64,000 nt of DNA from Acidobacteriota bacterium (GTDB taxonomy: Bacteria > Acidobacteriota > Terriglobia > Bryobacterales > Bryobacteraceae), in contig JANXSF010000088.1 in NCBI GenBank assembly GCA_025352795.1, positions 62,001 to 126,000 on the forward strand, given 5' to 3'. Below are positions 1 to 8,072 of the stretch, one piece after another. Each line of letters opens with the position of its first letter. The stretch's first letter is position 1. The notes under the pieces are model-generated. The model ran no database searches. It was not told the origin of the DNA and was given only the letters and a program-made list of their open reading frames with translations. Position numbers and translations under genes: made by a program.

Positions 1-2
1 TG

Positions 3-335
3 GAATTGATTGTCAACGGGAAGGCGATTGCCAGGCAGGAAATAGATGCTGATGGGGTGCAACGGAAAATCGAGTTCGACGCGCAGATTGACGTAAGCAG
101 TTGGGTGGCAATTCGAATTCTGCCATCTTCGCACACTAATCCGATTTGGGTTTTAGTGGATGGCAAGCCAGTAAGAGCATCGAAGAAGAGCGCTGAGTGG
201 TGCCTTGCAGCGGTTGAAAAGTGCAGGACTCAGAAGATGCCACGAATCCGGCTGGAAGAACGTGGAGACGCGGAACGGGCGTATGATTTCGCCAGGAATG
301 CATATCTGCAGCGGTTGCGGGAAAGTGAGCGGTAA
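3..335 (+). CDS. C-terminal fragment of a CehA/McbA-family metallohydrolase-like protein (5' end outside window)
   Basis: The reading frame is open from the first bases (the codon before TTG at 6 is GAA), so this is the tail of a gene that starts upstream. The visible 110 residues contain a pattern I associate with the C-terminus of large secreted CehA/McbA-type amidohydrolases of Acidobacteria: an 'RILPSSHTNP' strand, then a 'VDGKPVRASKKSAEWC' segment. No metal-binding residues are visible because the PHP-like catalytic domain would lie outside the window. The family call rests on remembered similarity and is moderate. The gene ends in TAA, 12 bases before a good -35 element for the next gene. 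Confidence 0.6.
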   Translation, partial: ELIVNGKAIARQEIDADGVQRKIEFDAQIDVSSWVAIRILPSSHTNPIWVLVDGKPVRASKKSAEWCLAAVEKCRTQKMPRIRLEERGDAERAYDFARNAYLQRLRESER

Positions 336-347
336 GGGATGAGTTTG

Positions 348-377
348 TTGACACGTCAGGATTTGCAAAAGTATTTT
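348..377 (+). promoter_or_regulatory. Sigma-70-like promoter candidate
   Basis: A perfect TTGACA lies at 348-353 and TATTTT at 372-377, with an 18-base spacer. The start point would fall near 384, about 34 bases before the ATG at 418 of the interrupted nuclease-like gene. It directly follows the stop codon of the preceding gene, which fits an independent transcription unit. Confidence 0.4.
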
Positions 378-417
378 GCAGCAAACGCATTGCCGAACCA
401 TGTTACTTTCATCTTGT

Positions 418-1293
418 ATGACGAATCCCGTTGACCGTAAACCGCAGACTGATGATGATTGAACTGTTCATGCACTCAATATCCACGGTCTCTTTTTCGA
501 AAGGGCATGCCAACGAATCATCGAAGAATCAGCAACTTGGAAGATCGAAGCAGTGGAGTATCCGGTTATGTATCGTAATCAGGAAACAGCCTTGGATATC
601 CGAGCCGATGCAAAGGTCAATGGTCGTGATACTGCACTGCTCATCGAGTGTAAGAAGAATAATCCAGACTTCACACAATGGATATTCTTTCCTAAGAGGG
701 TCGAACAGGGATTCTTCCTGATTCCAGCCGTCTCACCTGGAGATGGGAAGTACTTGGAGCGTGTTCCTCTAAGTCAAGACTTGAAAATCGTTGATGCTGG
801 AAGAGAAACAAAAGCGTCTTATTCGAGCAAAAGCGACGATAGGCAAAAGACAAAAACATCGAACTCAGCCATTTCGGATGCCGCGAGACAGATCAGTATC
901 ACCACACATTCGCTCTGGACATCTGAACAAGCCGCCTCTCACCGTAAGTATCCCCATAGTTTTATCTTGCCGGTAATCGTAACAACAGCCAACCTCTTCA
1001 TTTGTGAGTTCGAGTCCAAAGAGATCAACATCCTAACAGGTGAGATTCCTTTCGATCAGGCCAAACTCTTTCCAGTTGAAAGATTGGTTTACGAGTATGC
1101 GATGCCAGCAAGTCTTCAAGTTGAATTTCAAAGCGGTCCCGCCCAAGGACTAAGAGTGGATTGCTTAACTCGCCAACACATCATCGTTATGAACAGTTCC
1201 TCCTTTCAGGATTTTCTTAACGTTGGCGTTTCTGAATTGATGAAGTTTCCATCCACACATCCTTCCTTGGAGCCTCGGATTCGGATTGCCTAG
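418..1293 (+). pseudogene. PD-(D/E)XK nuclease-like protein interrupted by an in-frame TGA
   Basis: A frame starting with ATG at 418 runs 14 codons, meets TGA at 460-462, then continues in the same frame without another stop to 1293. The 30 codons after the TGA read as protein (a helix with 'FFERACQRIIEE'), but no ATG, GTG or TTG occurs among them until GTG at 553. This suggests the original gene started at 418. About 55 residues in, an 'ALDIRAD' strand followed about 14 residues later by 'LLIECKK' resembles the D...ExK core of restriction-endonuclease-like folds. The rest of the protein, about 190 residues, I do not recognise. Either the gene is inactivated, or a shorter protein of 246 residues starts at 553 and lacks the first helix. 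Confidence 0.5.
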
Positions 1294-1324
1294 AATGACG
1301 AAGCAGCATACCTCCCAAACGCTG

Positions 1325-1634
1325 CTAAAGATGCTTGTACATAAGGGTTTGTAGATAACCAATCCCCTTCCACTCCGCAATCTCCCGCGCATTGGCAACA
1401 TCGGGCGAAGGCAACCGCAACGCGATCTGCACCCACGAACCAACTTTGCCACCAGCTTTGAACCACTACGCCGATCCACAACCTGCACCACAGATTGCTG
1501 CTTGAGAAATGCGCGACCCTCCGAGCTCGCCCACCACTTCGATTCATCCCGTTCGTTCGCGAACTTCGGAAAGCCTGATTTTTTAATTTGCGTTTTTCCA
1601 CTTTCTTACTCCTCTTGCGAGGCGTAAGATTCAT
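1325..1634 (-). pseudogene. Decayed CopG/BrnA-like antitoxin (frameshifted)
   Basis: No single frame is a gene, but three consecutive frames on the minus strand assemble into a CopG-type antitoxin. Near 1580-1465 one frame reads 'KSGFPKFANERDESKWWAS' followed by an 'EGRAFLKQQ' helix and 'RRSGSKLVAK'. After a shift near 1450-1435 another frame reads 'VQIALRLPSPDVANAREIAE' and 'WKGIGYLQTLMYKHL', ending at TAG 1325-1327. This is the usual order of an acidic, tryptophan-rich N-terminus and a C-terminal ribbon-helix-helix with the 'RLP..D...A...A..KG..YQT' pattern. At least one further shift separates the start near 1634. No BrnT-like toxin is visible beside it. Confidence 0.6.
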
Positions 1635-1668
1635 GAGAGGTCGATAGTAATTCGAATCAGGACTGCGG

Positions 1669-2337
1669 CTAAGCTTCTTTCAAGCTGGCGATAAGGGAAT
1701 CGCGGGCACGGGTAATGTGGTGCCGCATGGCAATGGTCACGCGTGCTACGTCGCGAGCTTCCAGGGCACCGAAGATTTCTTCGTGCTCATCCTGCTCTTC
1801 TTTAAGCCTTGAGACGCCTGAATCAATGCCCATATGAATGTGGGCGATTTTCAAATGCGCGTTGAGACTGTTATAGACTTCGTAAAGTCGCTGATTGTCT
1901 GAAAGCCGAATGATAGAAAAATGAAAATCGTTGTTGTCTCGTTCGTGCTGCAAACGATCCTGTTCATTTTTCACTGGTTTGCGCAGCGATTGGACCAAAG
2001 CTTTGAGACGCTTCAAATCTGTCGCCTGAATGCGTTCCACTGCTTTTTCAGCCGCTAAGCACTCCAAAGCACAACGGATGTCGAACGTTTCTTCCACGTC
2101 TTTAGGCGACAAACTGGCCACAAACGTTCCGCTTCGTGGCAACACTTCCACCAGACCTTCGGTGGCTAATTGTTGAATCGCGTTGCGCACTGGGGTCAGG
2201 CTTACGTCCAGCTTTTCGGAAAGCTGGTCAATGTGCAAACGTTCCCCAGGCTTCAACGTTGAGTTAAGAATGGCCTGACGGAGAACTTTGTAAACCGCAT
2301 CGACGGCGCGTTCCCGCTTTAATTTTTCTATTTCCAT
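1669..2337 (-). CDS. GntR-family transcriptional regulator, FCD (FadR) subfamily
   Basis: A 222-residue cytoplasmic DNA-binding regulator. Residues about 1-70 form the GntR winged helix ('AVYKVLRQAILNSTLKPGE', then 'LTPVRNAIQQLATEGLV'). Residues about 75-215 are the all-helical FCD effector domain, with the usual His/Asp metal or ligand positions ('HFSIIRLSDN', 'EHEEIFGALE', 'MRHHI'). FCD regulators usually respond to organic acids or sugar acids; the ligand cannot be read here. I chose ATG at 2337, after which a normal GntR N-terminus begins, over a GTG at 2373. The 36 bases between carry a direct repeat of GGCCGACC (2351-2358 and 2363-2370), a possible operator. It follows the STAS gene by 59 bases on the same strand. 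Confidence 0.9.
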   Translation of the reverse strand: MEIEKLKRERAVDAVYKVLRQAILNSTLKPGERLHIDQLSEKLDVSLTPVRNAIQQLATEGLVEVLPRSGTFVASLSPKDVEETFDIRCALECLAAEKAVERIQATDLKRLKALVQSLRKPVKNEQDRLQHERDNNDFHFSIIRLSDNQRLYEVYNSLNAHLKIAHIHMGIDSGVSRLKEEQDEHEEIFGALEARDVARVTIAMRHHITRARDSLIASLKEA

Positions 2338-2396
2338 TGGAATTGGGTAGGGCCGACCGGTTGGCCGACCCACTCGTAAAACTGTTAAAGAAACCC

Positions 2397-2738
2397 TTAA
2401 AAACTCTTCAACGCAGCATCTTCGCTGTCGAATACTTCAAACACTGTGTACAACTTTGTAATCTGCAAAAGATCATGAACTCGCTTGGTCAGATTCAGCA
2501 GTTTCAAAGCCCCACCTGAGTTGGAAACGGTGGTAAAGGCGCTTACCAATTCGCCAATTCCGGAACTGTCAATATAGTTGACGTCACCAAGATTGATGAG
2601 CATCTTTTTAACGCCGGTTGCGGAAAGTTCTTTCACCTTATCGCGCAGAGCGCTGGAGCCTTCACCCAGCGTAATCTTACCGGCAACATCCACAATCGTT
2701 ACATCGCCCGCACTGCGGGTCGAAATTTGAACGCCCAT
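2397..2738 (-). CDS. STAS-domain anti-sigma factor antagonist
   Basis: A 113-residue single-domain protein of the SpoIIAA/RsbV type. The phosphorylation loop 'NYIDSSGIGEL' is present, with Ser58 the expected phosphoacceptor. Such proteins bind and neutralise an anti-sigma kinase in their unphosphorylated form; no partner kinase or phosphatase gene lies nearby. A very good Shine-Dalgarno, GGAGGAG, is at 2743-2749, five bases before the ATG. It appears to lead a two-gene unit with the GntR regulator. Confidence 0.93.
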   Translation of the reverse strand: MGVQISTRSAGDVTIVDVAGKITLGEGSSALRDKVKELSATGVKKMLINLGDVNYIDSSGIGELVSAFTTVSNSGGALKLLNLTKRVHDLLQITKLYTVFEVFDSEDAALKSF

Positions 2739-2747
2739 TCCACTCCT

Positions 2748-2774
2748 CCATGCTTAAAAAACCCATGCTTAAAA
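2748..2774 (-). repeat. Two 12-bp direct repeats in the STAS gene leader
   Basis: CCATGCTTAAAA occurs at 2748-2759 and again at 2763-2774 (plus-strand reading), a period of 15 bases. The copy nearer the gene overlaps the 5' edge of the Shine-Dalgarno sequence. It may be a small tandem duplication or a binding site for a regulator. Confidence 0.5.
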
Positions 2775-2810
2775 CAAAGTTAAGAAACAACCGGGATATA
2801 GCCAACGCAT

Positions 2811-2829
2811 AATTTACTTGGAGTAAATT
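2811..2829. promoter_or_regulatory. 19-bp palindrome (operator candidate)
   Basis: AATTTAC-TTGGA-GTAAATT has perfect 7-bp arms around a 5-bp centre. It lies about 75 bp upstream of the STAS-GntR unit and 90 bp past the end of the next gene. The neighbouring GntR regulator is one candidate to bind it, but nothing in the sequence proves this. Confidence 0.4.
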
Positions 2830-2917
2830 CCCACGCGGTTGATCCACACGCCCTTAGCTCTAAAAATTGGTACCTATCGAGTATACAAAGTGAAGGAGGG
2901 TTGCGGTAGTGTAAAAG

Positions 2918-3271
2918 CTAAAAATGATAGTCCCGACGTTCCGGGAGAAGTAACTTCAGCAGATGATTGGGTGGATGAGATCGAATTACAATGGCCCGAC
3001 GCTCGTCTTTGCCTTCCACCTGAATCTGGTCATCCTGCTGGACCACGCGGTAGGCCTGCGTTGCGCCGTGGTGGGCTCGCAACGAATCCAGAGGCCAATC
3101 AGAGCCTGAAACCATGTGAATGGTGCCTTCAGAGCCCACCAGAATGCTCCAATCTGACCCTTTATGACCAGCAACGCGCATGGATTCCGCTGCGTCTAAA
3201 ATTTTGTTCGCATTGTCCATTAGCTGGCTCACACCCACCATATCGGGCAGAGGACCGTAAAGTTTGAACAC
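2918..3271 (-). CDS. Conserved hypothetical protein
   Basis: 117 residues, probably cytoplasmic: no signal peptide or membrane segment is visible. I recall similar short proteins in Acidobacteria ('KLYGP.PDM.GV..LMDNA', 'GSDWPLDSLRAHHGA', then a short basic C-terminus), but no function. The start is uncertain: GTG at 3271 keeps the conserved-looking N-terminus, while an ATG lies at 3241. No good Shine-Dalgarno was found for either. It is divergent from the gene at 3302, with only 30 bases between starts. Confidence 0.65.
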   Translation of the reverse strand: MFKLYGPLPDMVGVSQLMDNANKILDAAESMRVAGHKGSDWSILVGSEGTIHMVSGSDWPLDSLRAHHGATQAYRVVQQDDQIQVEGKDERRAIVIRSHPPNHLLKLLLPERRDYHF

Positions 3272-3301
3272 GTTTCAGACGACAAGGAGTATAATTTCGT
3301 C

Positions 3302-3955
3302 ATGCGCAGGGCCTTTCTCTTAACATTGACCGCAGTTGCCATCTTTGCAGCCGAAAAAAAGCCGCTTCCAGGCCGCAGCGGAAACGAAATTTTGGATGCA
3401 GAAGCGACCGTTATTGTCGATAAAGACGAAATCAAGGCACTTTTAGGTGACGATATGGGCGGAACCATCGTCGTGGTGAAAGTGAAAATCACTCCCAAAG
3501 AGGGTGCGATCAAGATCTGGCTCGATGATTTTTCGTTATTGAATTCCAAAGCAGGCCTGAAAGTTCAACCATTTCAACCCAGCCAAATCGCCGGTTCAGC
3601 CAAACTGATGGTCCGAACAACGTACAGCAGCGGCGGTGCAGGCACGTCCAGCAACGGTCCCACCTGGGGCGGATTGGGCGGACGCGGTTCGCAGATGCCT
3701 GGCAACGGGGGCGGTGTTGGGAACACGTCGGCGGTAGCATCGGCAGAGGCTACGCTGTCCGATGGTGGCAAAGAAACAGTGAATCCTCTACTTGAAGTGT
3801 TGAAGCAGAAAGTACTGATAGAAAAGGAAACTACGGAAACCGTAGAGGGTCTTTTATATTTCCCGGTTGAAGGTAAAAACAAGGTGAAGGACCTGGAGCT
3901 GTACTATAAGAATCCGCAGCAGGGTAAGTTTGTGATCACCTTCGCGCTAAAATAG
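3302..3955 (+). CDS. Secreted hypothetical protein with glycine-rich linker
   Basis: 217 residues. The first 17 form a signal peptide (basic MRR, then a hydrophobic stretch to 'FAAEKK'). Residues about 30-105 and 145-217 look like beta-rich domains, joined by a Gly/Ser/Asn-rich linker at about 105-140. The fold and role are not recognised. A Shine-Dalgarno AAGGAG lies near 3284. It is followed after 12 bases by the threonine-aldolase-like gene. Confidence 0.75.
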   Translation: MRRAFLLTLTAVAIFAAEKKPLPGRSGNEILDAEATVIVDKDEIKALLGDDMGGTIVVVKVKITPKEGAIKIWLDDFSLLNSKAGLKVQPFQPSQIAGSAKLMVRTTYSSGGAGTSSNGPTWGGLGGRGSQMPGNGGGVGNTSAVASAEATLSDGGKETVNPLLEVLKQKVLIEKETTETVEGLLYFPVEGKNKVKDLELYYKNPQQGKFVITFALK

Positions 3956-3967
3956 CAATTTCTGCCC

Positions 3968-5053
3968 ATGCACATTTCCGAACTCGATACCCCGGCCATT
4001 GTAATTGATCTGGACATTATGGAACGCAACTTGTGCCGTATGGCCGATTACACAGCGCAACACCGACTGCGGCTGCGTCCCCATTCCAAGACCCATAAGA
4101 TCCCCGCATTAGGTGCTCAACAGCTTGCCCTGGGGGCCGTTGGGTTGTCTGTGGCCAAGGTCAGCGAGGCCGAAGTGATGTTGGAAGCAGGTGTTCAGGA
4201 ACTGCTGATTGCCTACCCTGTGATTGGTGCCCTGAAACTGGCCCGCATGGTGGAAGTGGCCAGGAAGACTCAATTAACCATATCGGTAGACAGTTTGGAG
4301 TCTGCCCAGGGAATTGCAGCGGCGGCGTTCAAAGCAGGTGTGGATATTGGCATTCTAGTGGAAATGGATGTGGGCCTGCATCGGGTGGGCGTCACACCAG
4401 GAAAGGCTGCGGTCGGACTGGCGCAGGATGTTAGCAAGCTGAAGGGCATCCACCTGGAAGGTTTCGCCTTCTACCCTGGTCATATCAAGGACTGGACTGC
4501 CGATGGTCCCCAGAAAATGGCCGCTTTGTCCGAAGCCATTGAAGAAACTCTTCACCAACTCACAGCAGCAGGGCTGGAAGCGCGTATTGTGAGCGGCGGT
4601 TCCACTCCTACAGAATGGCATGCGCATGAAGTGAAGGGGATGAACGAGGTGCGTCCAGGAACCTATATTTTTAATGATCGCAACGTGGTTCTGAGTGGTG
4701 CTTGTAGCTGGGAAGATTGCGCTGCAACCATTCTGACGACAGTTGTTTCCACCAGTGTAGACGATCAGTTTGTGATCGACGGCGGGTCGAAAACTTTTTC
4801 ATCGGATAAATCAGCCGAACCGGGTTGCGGCATTGTGACGCAAGCGAAAGACGCCCTTTTTGATAGGATGAACGAAGAACACGGGGTGGTGGTGCTGAAA
4901 GGTGCCAGGGATCGATTCAAGGTGGGTGACCGGGTGAACGTACTTCCCAATCACATTTGCGTGGCAATGAATTTACATGAGCAGGTGTATGGAATCCGCG
5001 GAGAAACGGTGGAAAGCATCTGGCCAGTGGCTGGACGCGGCAAATTGCAATAA
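3968..5053 (+). CDS. D-threonine aldolase-like PLP enzyme (DSD1/alanine-racemase fold)
   Basis: 361 residues, the usual length for the fold-type III D-threonine aldolase / D-serine dehydratase group. The N-terminal alanine-racemase barrel carries 'RPHSKTHK', where Lys41 is the expected Schiff-base lysine. The C-terminal beta domain carries 'PNHICVAMN'; His329 and Cys331 match the metal ligands of this group. The reaction would be retro-aldol cleavage of a D-beta-hydroxy amino acid or dehydration of D-serine; sequence alone does not separate these. The protein is cytoplasmic. It may be cotranscribed with the secreted protein gene upstream. Confidence 0.9.
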   Translation: MHISELDTPAIVIDLDIMERNLCRMADYTAQHRLRLRPHSKTHKIPALGAQQLALGAVGLSVAKVSEAEVMLEAGVQELLIAYPVIGALKLARMVEVARKTQLTISVDSLESAQGIAAAAFKAGVDIGILVEMDVGLHRVGVTPGKAAVGLAQDVSKLKGIHLEGFAFYPGHIKDWTADGPQKMAALSEAIEETLHQLTAAGLEARIVSGGSTPTEWHAHEVKGMNEVRPGTYIFNDRNVVLSGACSWEDCAATILTTVVSTSVDDQFVIDGGSKTFSSDKSAEPGCGIVTQAKDALFDRMNEEHGVVVLKGARDRFKVGDRVNVLPNHICVAMNLHEQVYGIRGETVESIWPVAGRGKLQ

Positions 5054-5082
5054 AAAAGCGGACACCGCAATGGCATCCGCTT
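5051..5082 (-). terminator. Rho-independent terminator
   Basis: On the minus strand, a stem AAGCGGA/TCCGCTT (5056-5062 with 5076-5082) is followed by a run of six T (5052-5057). It lies 23 bases past the stop of the small secreted protein gene (5105-5407) and overlaps the stop codon of the convergent aldolase gene. Confidence 0.7.
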
Positions 5083-5104
5083 CCTCGAATTTAAGATTCA
5101 GAAC

Positions 5105-5407
5105 TTAGAGCTTTGTGACGCTGTCAACGTGCAGGGAATCGCCGTCAACCTTTCCGTCAACCTTCACGCGAACACCCAAATTCTCTTCACCACCCAAACC
5201 ATCAGGATTGTGAATTTTCAGAACTTTTCCATCTTTTGTTACGAAAACGGGGGCTGCGCCACCCTTTACGCAACTACGAACGCAAGATGTGTTCAACTTT
5301 TCGCCAGCATGCTTTTCAGCACATTTCGCGTCGGAGATCACACCTTCCCAACTTGCGGCAAAGGTGCTCATTGCGAACAGCGAAAAAACTAATGTTACTT
5401 TTTTCAT
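5105..5407 (-). CDS. Small secreted protein with conserved cysteines
   Basis: About 100 residues: signal peptide 'MKKVTLVFSLFAMSTFAAS', then a mature domain with 'SDAKCAEKHAG', 'SCVRSC' and a C-terminal beta-rich part ('VFVTKDGKVLKI'). Three cysteines near the mature N-terminus could form a disulfide or bind metal. I recall similar small exported proteins of unknown function in Acidobacteria. I placed the start at the ATG at 5407 because a strong GGGAGGAA lies just upstream and the signal peptide begins there. It is followed by a clear terminator. Confidence 0.8.
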   Translation of the reverse strand: MKKVTLVFSLFAMSTFAASWEGVISDAKCAEKHAGEKLNTSCVRSCVKGGAAPVFVTKDGKVLKIHNPDGLGGEENLGVRVKVDGKVDGDSLHVDSVTKL

Positions 5408-5509
5408 TCCTGGTTCCTCCCAGTTCAAATTGTACTAACGCCTAACAATATAGCGCATTTATGTAAACGTCGTCTAACGGAGTTTAGATGTTCTGGAGGT
5501 AGGTTAATT

Positions 5510-6946
5510 TTATTTCTTAATGGGTTCAGACTCGCCCACTTTACGCCAACCACCAGCTTTTTGTTCTGGTTCGGCAGTAGGAGTTTCCACTTGTGCTGGT
5601 TTAGGCGTAGTGGATCCGCCAAGAGACGGATTGGGTCCGCGAGGGCCACTGCCTGACCCATCGGAGATTGGACGCGGCCCAACCACTGGACGATCCACAT
5701 CACGATTTGCATCATTGCTTTTTCGGGGTCGGGTGAAAACAGGGCGGTCGTCATTCGGGACATACGTTGGTTCCGCAGAGCCAGAACCTGCCGAAGCAAA
5801 ATAGGTACGGCGGAAGCGCACTTCAGCATTGGCATAGCGACTGCGAATTGCTTCCGTCAATTCTAAATTTATGCTGCGCTCCTGGCCAGAACGGGCTTCC
5901 GACGGCGAAACGAAAAAGAGCGTGTAACGCTGCCGCATGCGAGTTAAAGTGTTTTCCAGGGCTAAGGCATCGCTCACCGGAAAGCTATCGCCGCCAGATG
6001 CGTGGGCAATCTGATCTGAACCGGCGGACTTGGTCTTGGGACCATTCATACCTCCCCGATTGCTACCGCCATTTCGAGGTGAACCGCCGCCATTCCCACC
6101 GCCGTTACCACCGGGATAGCCGCCGCCACCGGGCATGGGGCCAAAGATCACTCCACCCAAGCCGCCACGACGCCGTTGCCCTCCACCTTGATTGCCGCCC
6201 CGCTGCTGCCCGCCGCCGCGGCGGTCGTCGCGGCGGTCGGCTCGCTGGTCGTCGGGATAATTACCGGATCCGCGCATCGCATCCGGGGCAAGCAGTGCGT
6301 TCAATACTGTGTCGGCATTGGCCAAGGCGCGTCCCACTCCGAATTCGTCCACTTGAAACATGGATTCGGTCTGGTCATCAGTGACAATAATGATTGTTTT
6401 GCGGGCTTCTTTGCGGGCGGAACGGCCCATGAATTCGGCAGCATCGTACAGAGCCCGGGTGATATCTGTTCCACCTTTGAACTTTTCCTGTCTGAGTAGC
6501 GATTGGAATTCCTGTTCCACGGTACCTACACCAAGAAAAGGCATTCGCATCCGAGTTTGCCGATCAAAAACCATGATTGCTACTCGATCTTCACCCTTCA
6601 ATACCTGCATTGCCTGACGGGAAGCTGAGGCGATTCGCTCCACGTTTGAGCGCATGCTTTGGCTGACGTCGATCAGCAGCAGCACATCGAGTGGCATATT
6701 CTCGCGAGCAAAGTTGCGGATTTCAACCACTTTGCCTTCGTCGCGCAGAATAAAATCCTGGGCAACCAGGTTAGCCAATGTATGTCCGCCATCAAGCACT
6801 TGGGCATCGACACGCACCAGCCCGACGTCGGAACGAAACACTACCGTTTCATTGCTTGCTGAACTCGGCGAGTTCGGTGGGCTTGGTGGCTGGCCCAATG
6901 CATTGAAGGCAGCCAAGGCTATTATCAAGCCTATTTTGGAGCGCAT
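5510..6946 (-). CDS. VWFA-related secreted protein of acidobacterial type
   Basis: 478 residues from the ATG at 6946, where a signal peptide begins ('MRSKIGLIIALAAFNALG'). A von Willebrand A domain follows, with the metal-ion-dependent adhesion motif DVSQSMRS (DxSxS) about 90 residues in, and 'GGTDITRALYDAA' and 'TDDQTES' further on. A long insert rich in Gly, Asn, Arg and Asp (about residues 230-310) separates it from a second domain ('RQRYTLFFVSPSE'). The tail is Pro/Gly-rich. Multi-copy VWFA proteins of this type are characteristic of Acidobacteria; their role, presumably extracellular binding, is not established. AGACGTGCA is repeated twice 15 bases apart upstream (6986 and 7001). Confidence 0.9.
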   Translation of the reverse strand: MRSKIGLIIALAAFNALGQPPSPPNSPSSASNETVVFRSDVGLVRVDAQVLDGGHTLANLVAQDFILRDEGKVVEIRNFARENMPLDVLLLIDVSQSMRSNVERIASASRQAMQVLKGEDRVAIMVFDRQTRMRMPFLGVGTVEQEFQSLLRQEKFKGGTDITRALYDAAEFMGRSARKEARKTIIIVTDDQTESMFQVDEFGVGRALANADTVLNALLAPDAMRGSGNYPDDQRADRRDDRRGGGQQRGGNQGGGQRRRGGLGGVIFGPMPGGGGYPGGNGGGNGGGSPRNGGSNRGGMNGPKTKSAGSDQIAHASGGDSFPVSDALALENTLTRMRQRYTLFFVSPSEARSGQERSINLELTEAIRSRYANAEVRFRRTYFASAGSGSAEPTYVPNDDRPVFTRPRKSNDANRDVDRPVVGPRPISDGSGSGPRGPNPSLGGSTTPKPAQVETPTAEPEQKAGGWRKVGESEPIKK

Positions 6947-7058
6947 AAAGTAAACCTCATCCCCGCAGTTAAAGACGGGATTTAAAGACGTGCAATGTTG
7001 AGACGTGCAGTACATTAAACCCGGATTTAGGCGTTTGGTTATGGTCAGCGCAACAATA

Positions 7059-8000
7059 CTAAATGGCCGACCCTTTCAGCAGTCGAATGGGGCCATTGCT
7101 GGTGGACAGTTCCAAGTGTGGACCGCCAGAACCGATCACTCCTTCCAGACGACCTTTAGACCAACTGCCGCTGGACTTCACATCCAATTCGCTGGAAACG
7201 CTGGAATTGTGAGTGCTGGCATCCACCCTTGCATTGACATTGGAGGGAAGTCGAACGTTGATATGTCCGTTGGTTGTGGAAGCGCGCACGTCGGACCGGA
7301 CTTGGTCAAAAGTAAGATCCACGCCGCCGTTGGAAGTGGAGGCTTTGACCAGAGAATTTACTGGGACGTCGAATAAACGGGCGGAAATAGCACCGTTAGT
7401 GGTCTTCGCCGTGAATTCGCCGTGCAGATTGTCAGCGTTAATGTGACCGTTGCTGGTGGTGACCTTGGCGCCACCGGTGACATCGAACATATCTACATTT
7501 CCATTGGTGGTGTTGATTTCCAGGTTGCCCTTAAGTGACCTGGTACGAACTCCGCCATTGGTGGTGCGAATGCGGGCCGCACCTTCCAAGTGTTCCAAAT
7601 GGATGCTGCCGTTGGTGGAGGCTGCCAGTTCCACTAATATTTTGTAGGGAACTCGAATGTTGTATCGCGCACCAGCATTAGCGTTCCACTTCTCTACAGG
7701 AGGAATGGTGCGGATGCTGACTGCACCGTTGGAAGACTGCACGTCAATTTTCATTTCGTCGAGGATGGCTTTGGTTTTAGCGTACTTGGTGCCAGAAATA
7801 TCGACTTCACTTTTCTCCCAACCGGTGATGTCCACCGAACCATTGAAATTTTCGATAGAGAAACGTCCGCCAGAAGCCAGCGGTTTGGTGTAGTGGAAGT
7901 CCTGTTTTTCCTGAGTACCGGCAAATACTTCGTCGGCATCACAACCGGAGAGCATGAAGAGCGCAGGTAATACGGAGAGCGCGTAATGGGATCGGGACAT
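7059..8000 (-). CDS. DUF4097-type repeat lipoprotein (putative adhesin)
   Basis: 313 residues. The start is the ATG at 8000, preceded by a strong GGAGGT at 8007-8012. A lipoprotein signal ends in 'LSGC'. The mature part has about nine short repeats of roughly 18-20 residues, each ending in (T/S)(T/S)NG, as in DUF4097 proteins predicted to form a right-handed beta-solenoid. Similar genes often accompany anti-sigma factors and membrane stress systems, but here the neighbours are the VWFA gene and a zinc-ribbon protein. It is probably cell-surface or periplasmic. The specific function is unknown. Confidence 0.88.
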   Translation of the reverse strand: MSRSHYALSVLPALFMLSGCDADEVFAGTQEKQDFHYTKPLASGGRFSIENFNGSVDITGWEKSEVDISGTKYAKTKAILDEMKIDVQSSNGAVSIRTIPPVEKWNANAGARYNIRVPYKILVELAASTNGSIHLEHLEGAARIRTTNGGVRTRSLKGNLEINTTNGNVDMFDVTGGAKVTTSNGHINADNLHGEFTAKTTNGAISARLFDVPVNSLVKASTSNGGVDLTFDQVRSDVRASTTNGHINVRLPSNVNARVDASTHNSSVSSELDVKSSGSWSKGRLEGVIGSGGPHLELSTSNGPIRLLKGSAI

Positions 8001-8072
8001 GGGGGTTACCTCCAAGGGGATATTGCTTAGTACGAATGATACCCGAAAACGTTCCAGGAAAAAATGGAGTTG

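Noticed and set aside
431-721. A 96-residue plus-strand frame near the start
   Set aside because: It is out of frame with the nuclease-like coding sequence, which has the better protein character over the same bases.
1165-1634. Two long overlapping minus-strand frames (to 1491 and to 1634) as separate genes
   Set aside because: Neither has a consistent protein composition; each contains only part of a CopG-type antitoxin. They are better explained as one frameshifted pseudogene.
5500-7015. Glycine-rich repeats in the VWFA gene as a CRISPR-like or tandem DNA repeat
   Set aside because: The repetition is low-complexity coding sequence in an otherwise normal domain protein. No regularly spaced identical repeats exist anywhere in the window.
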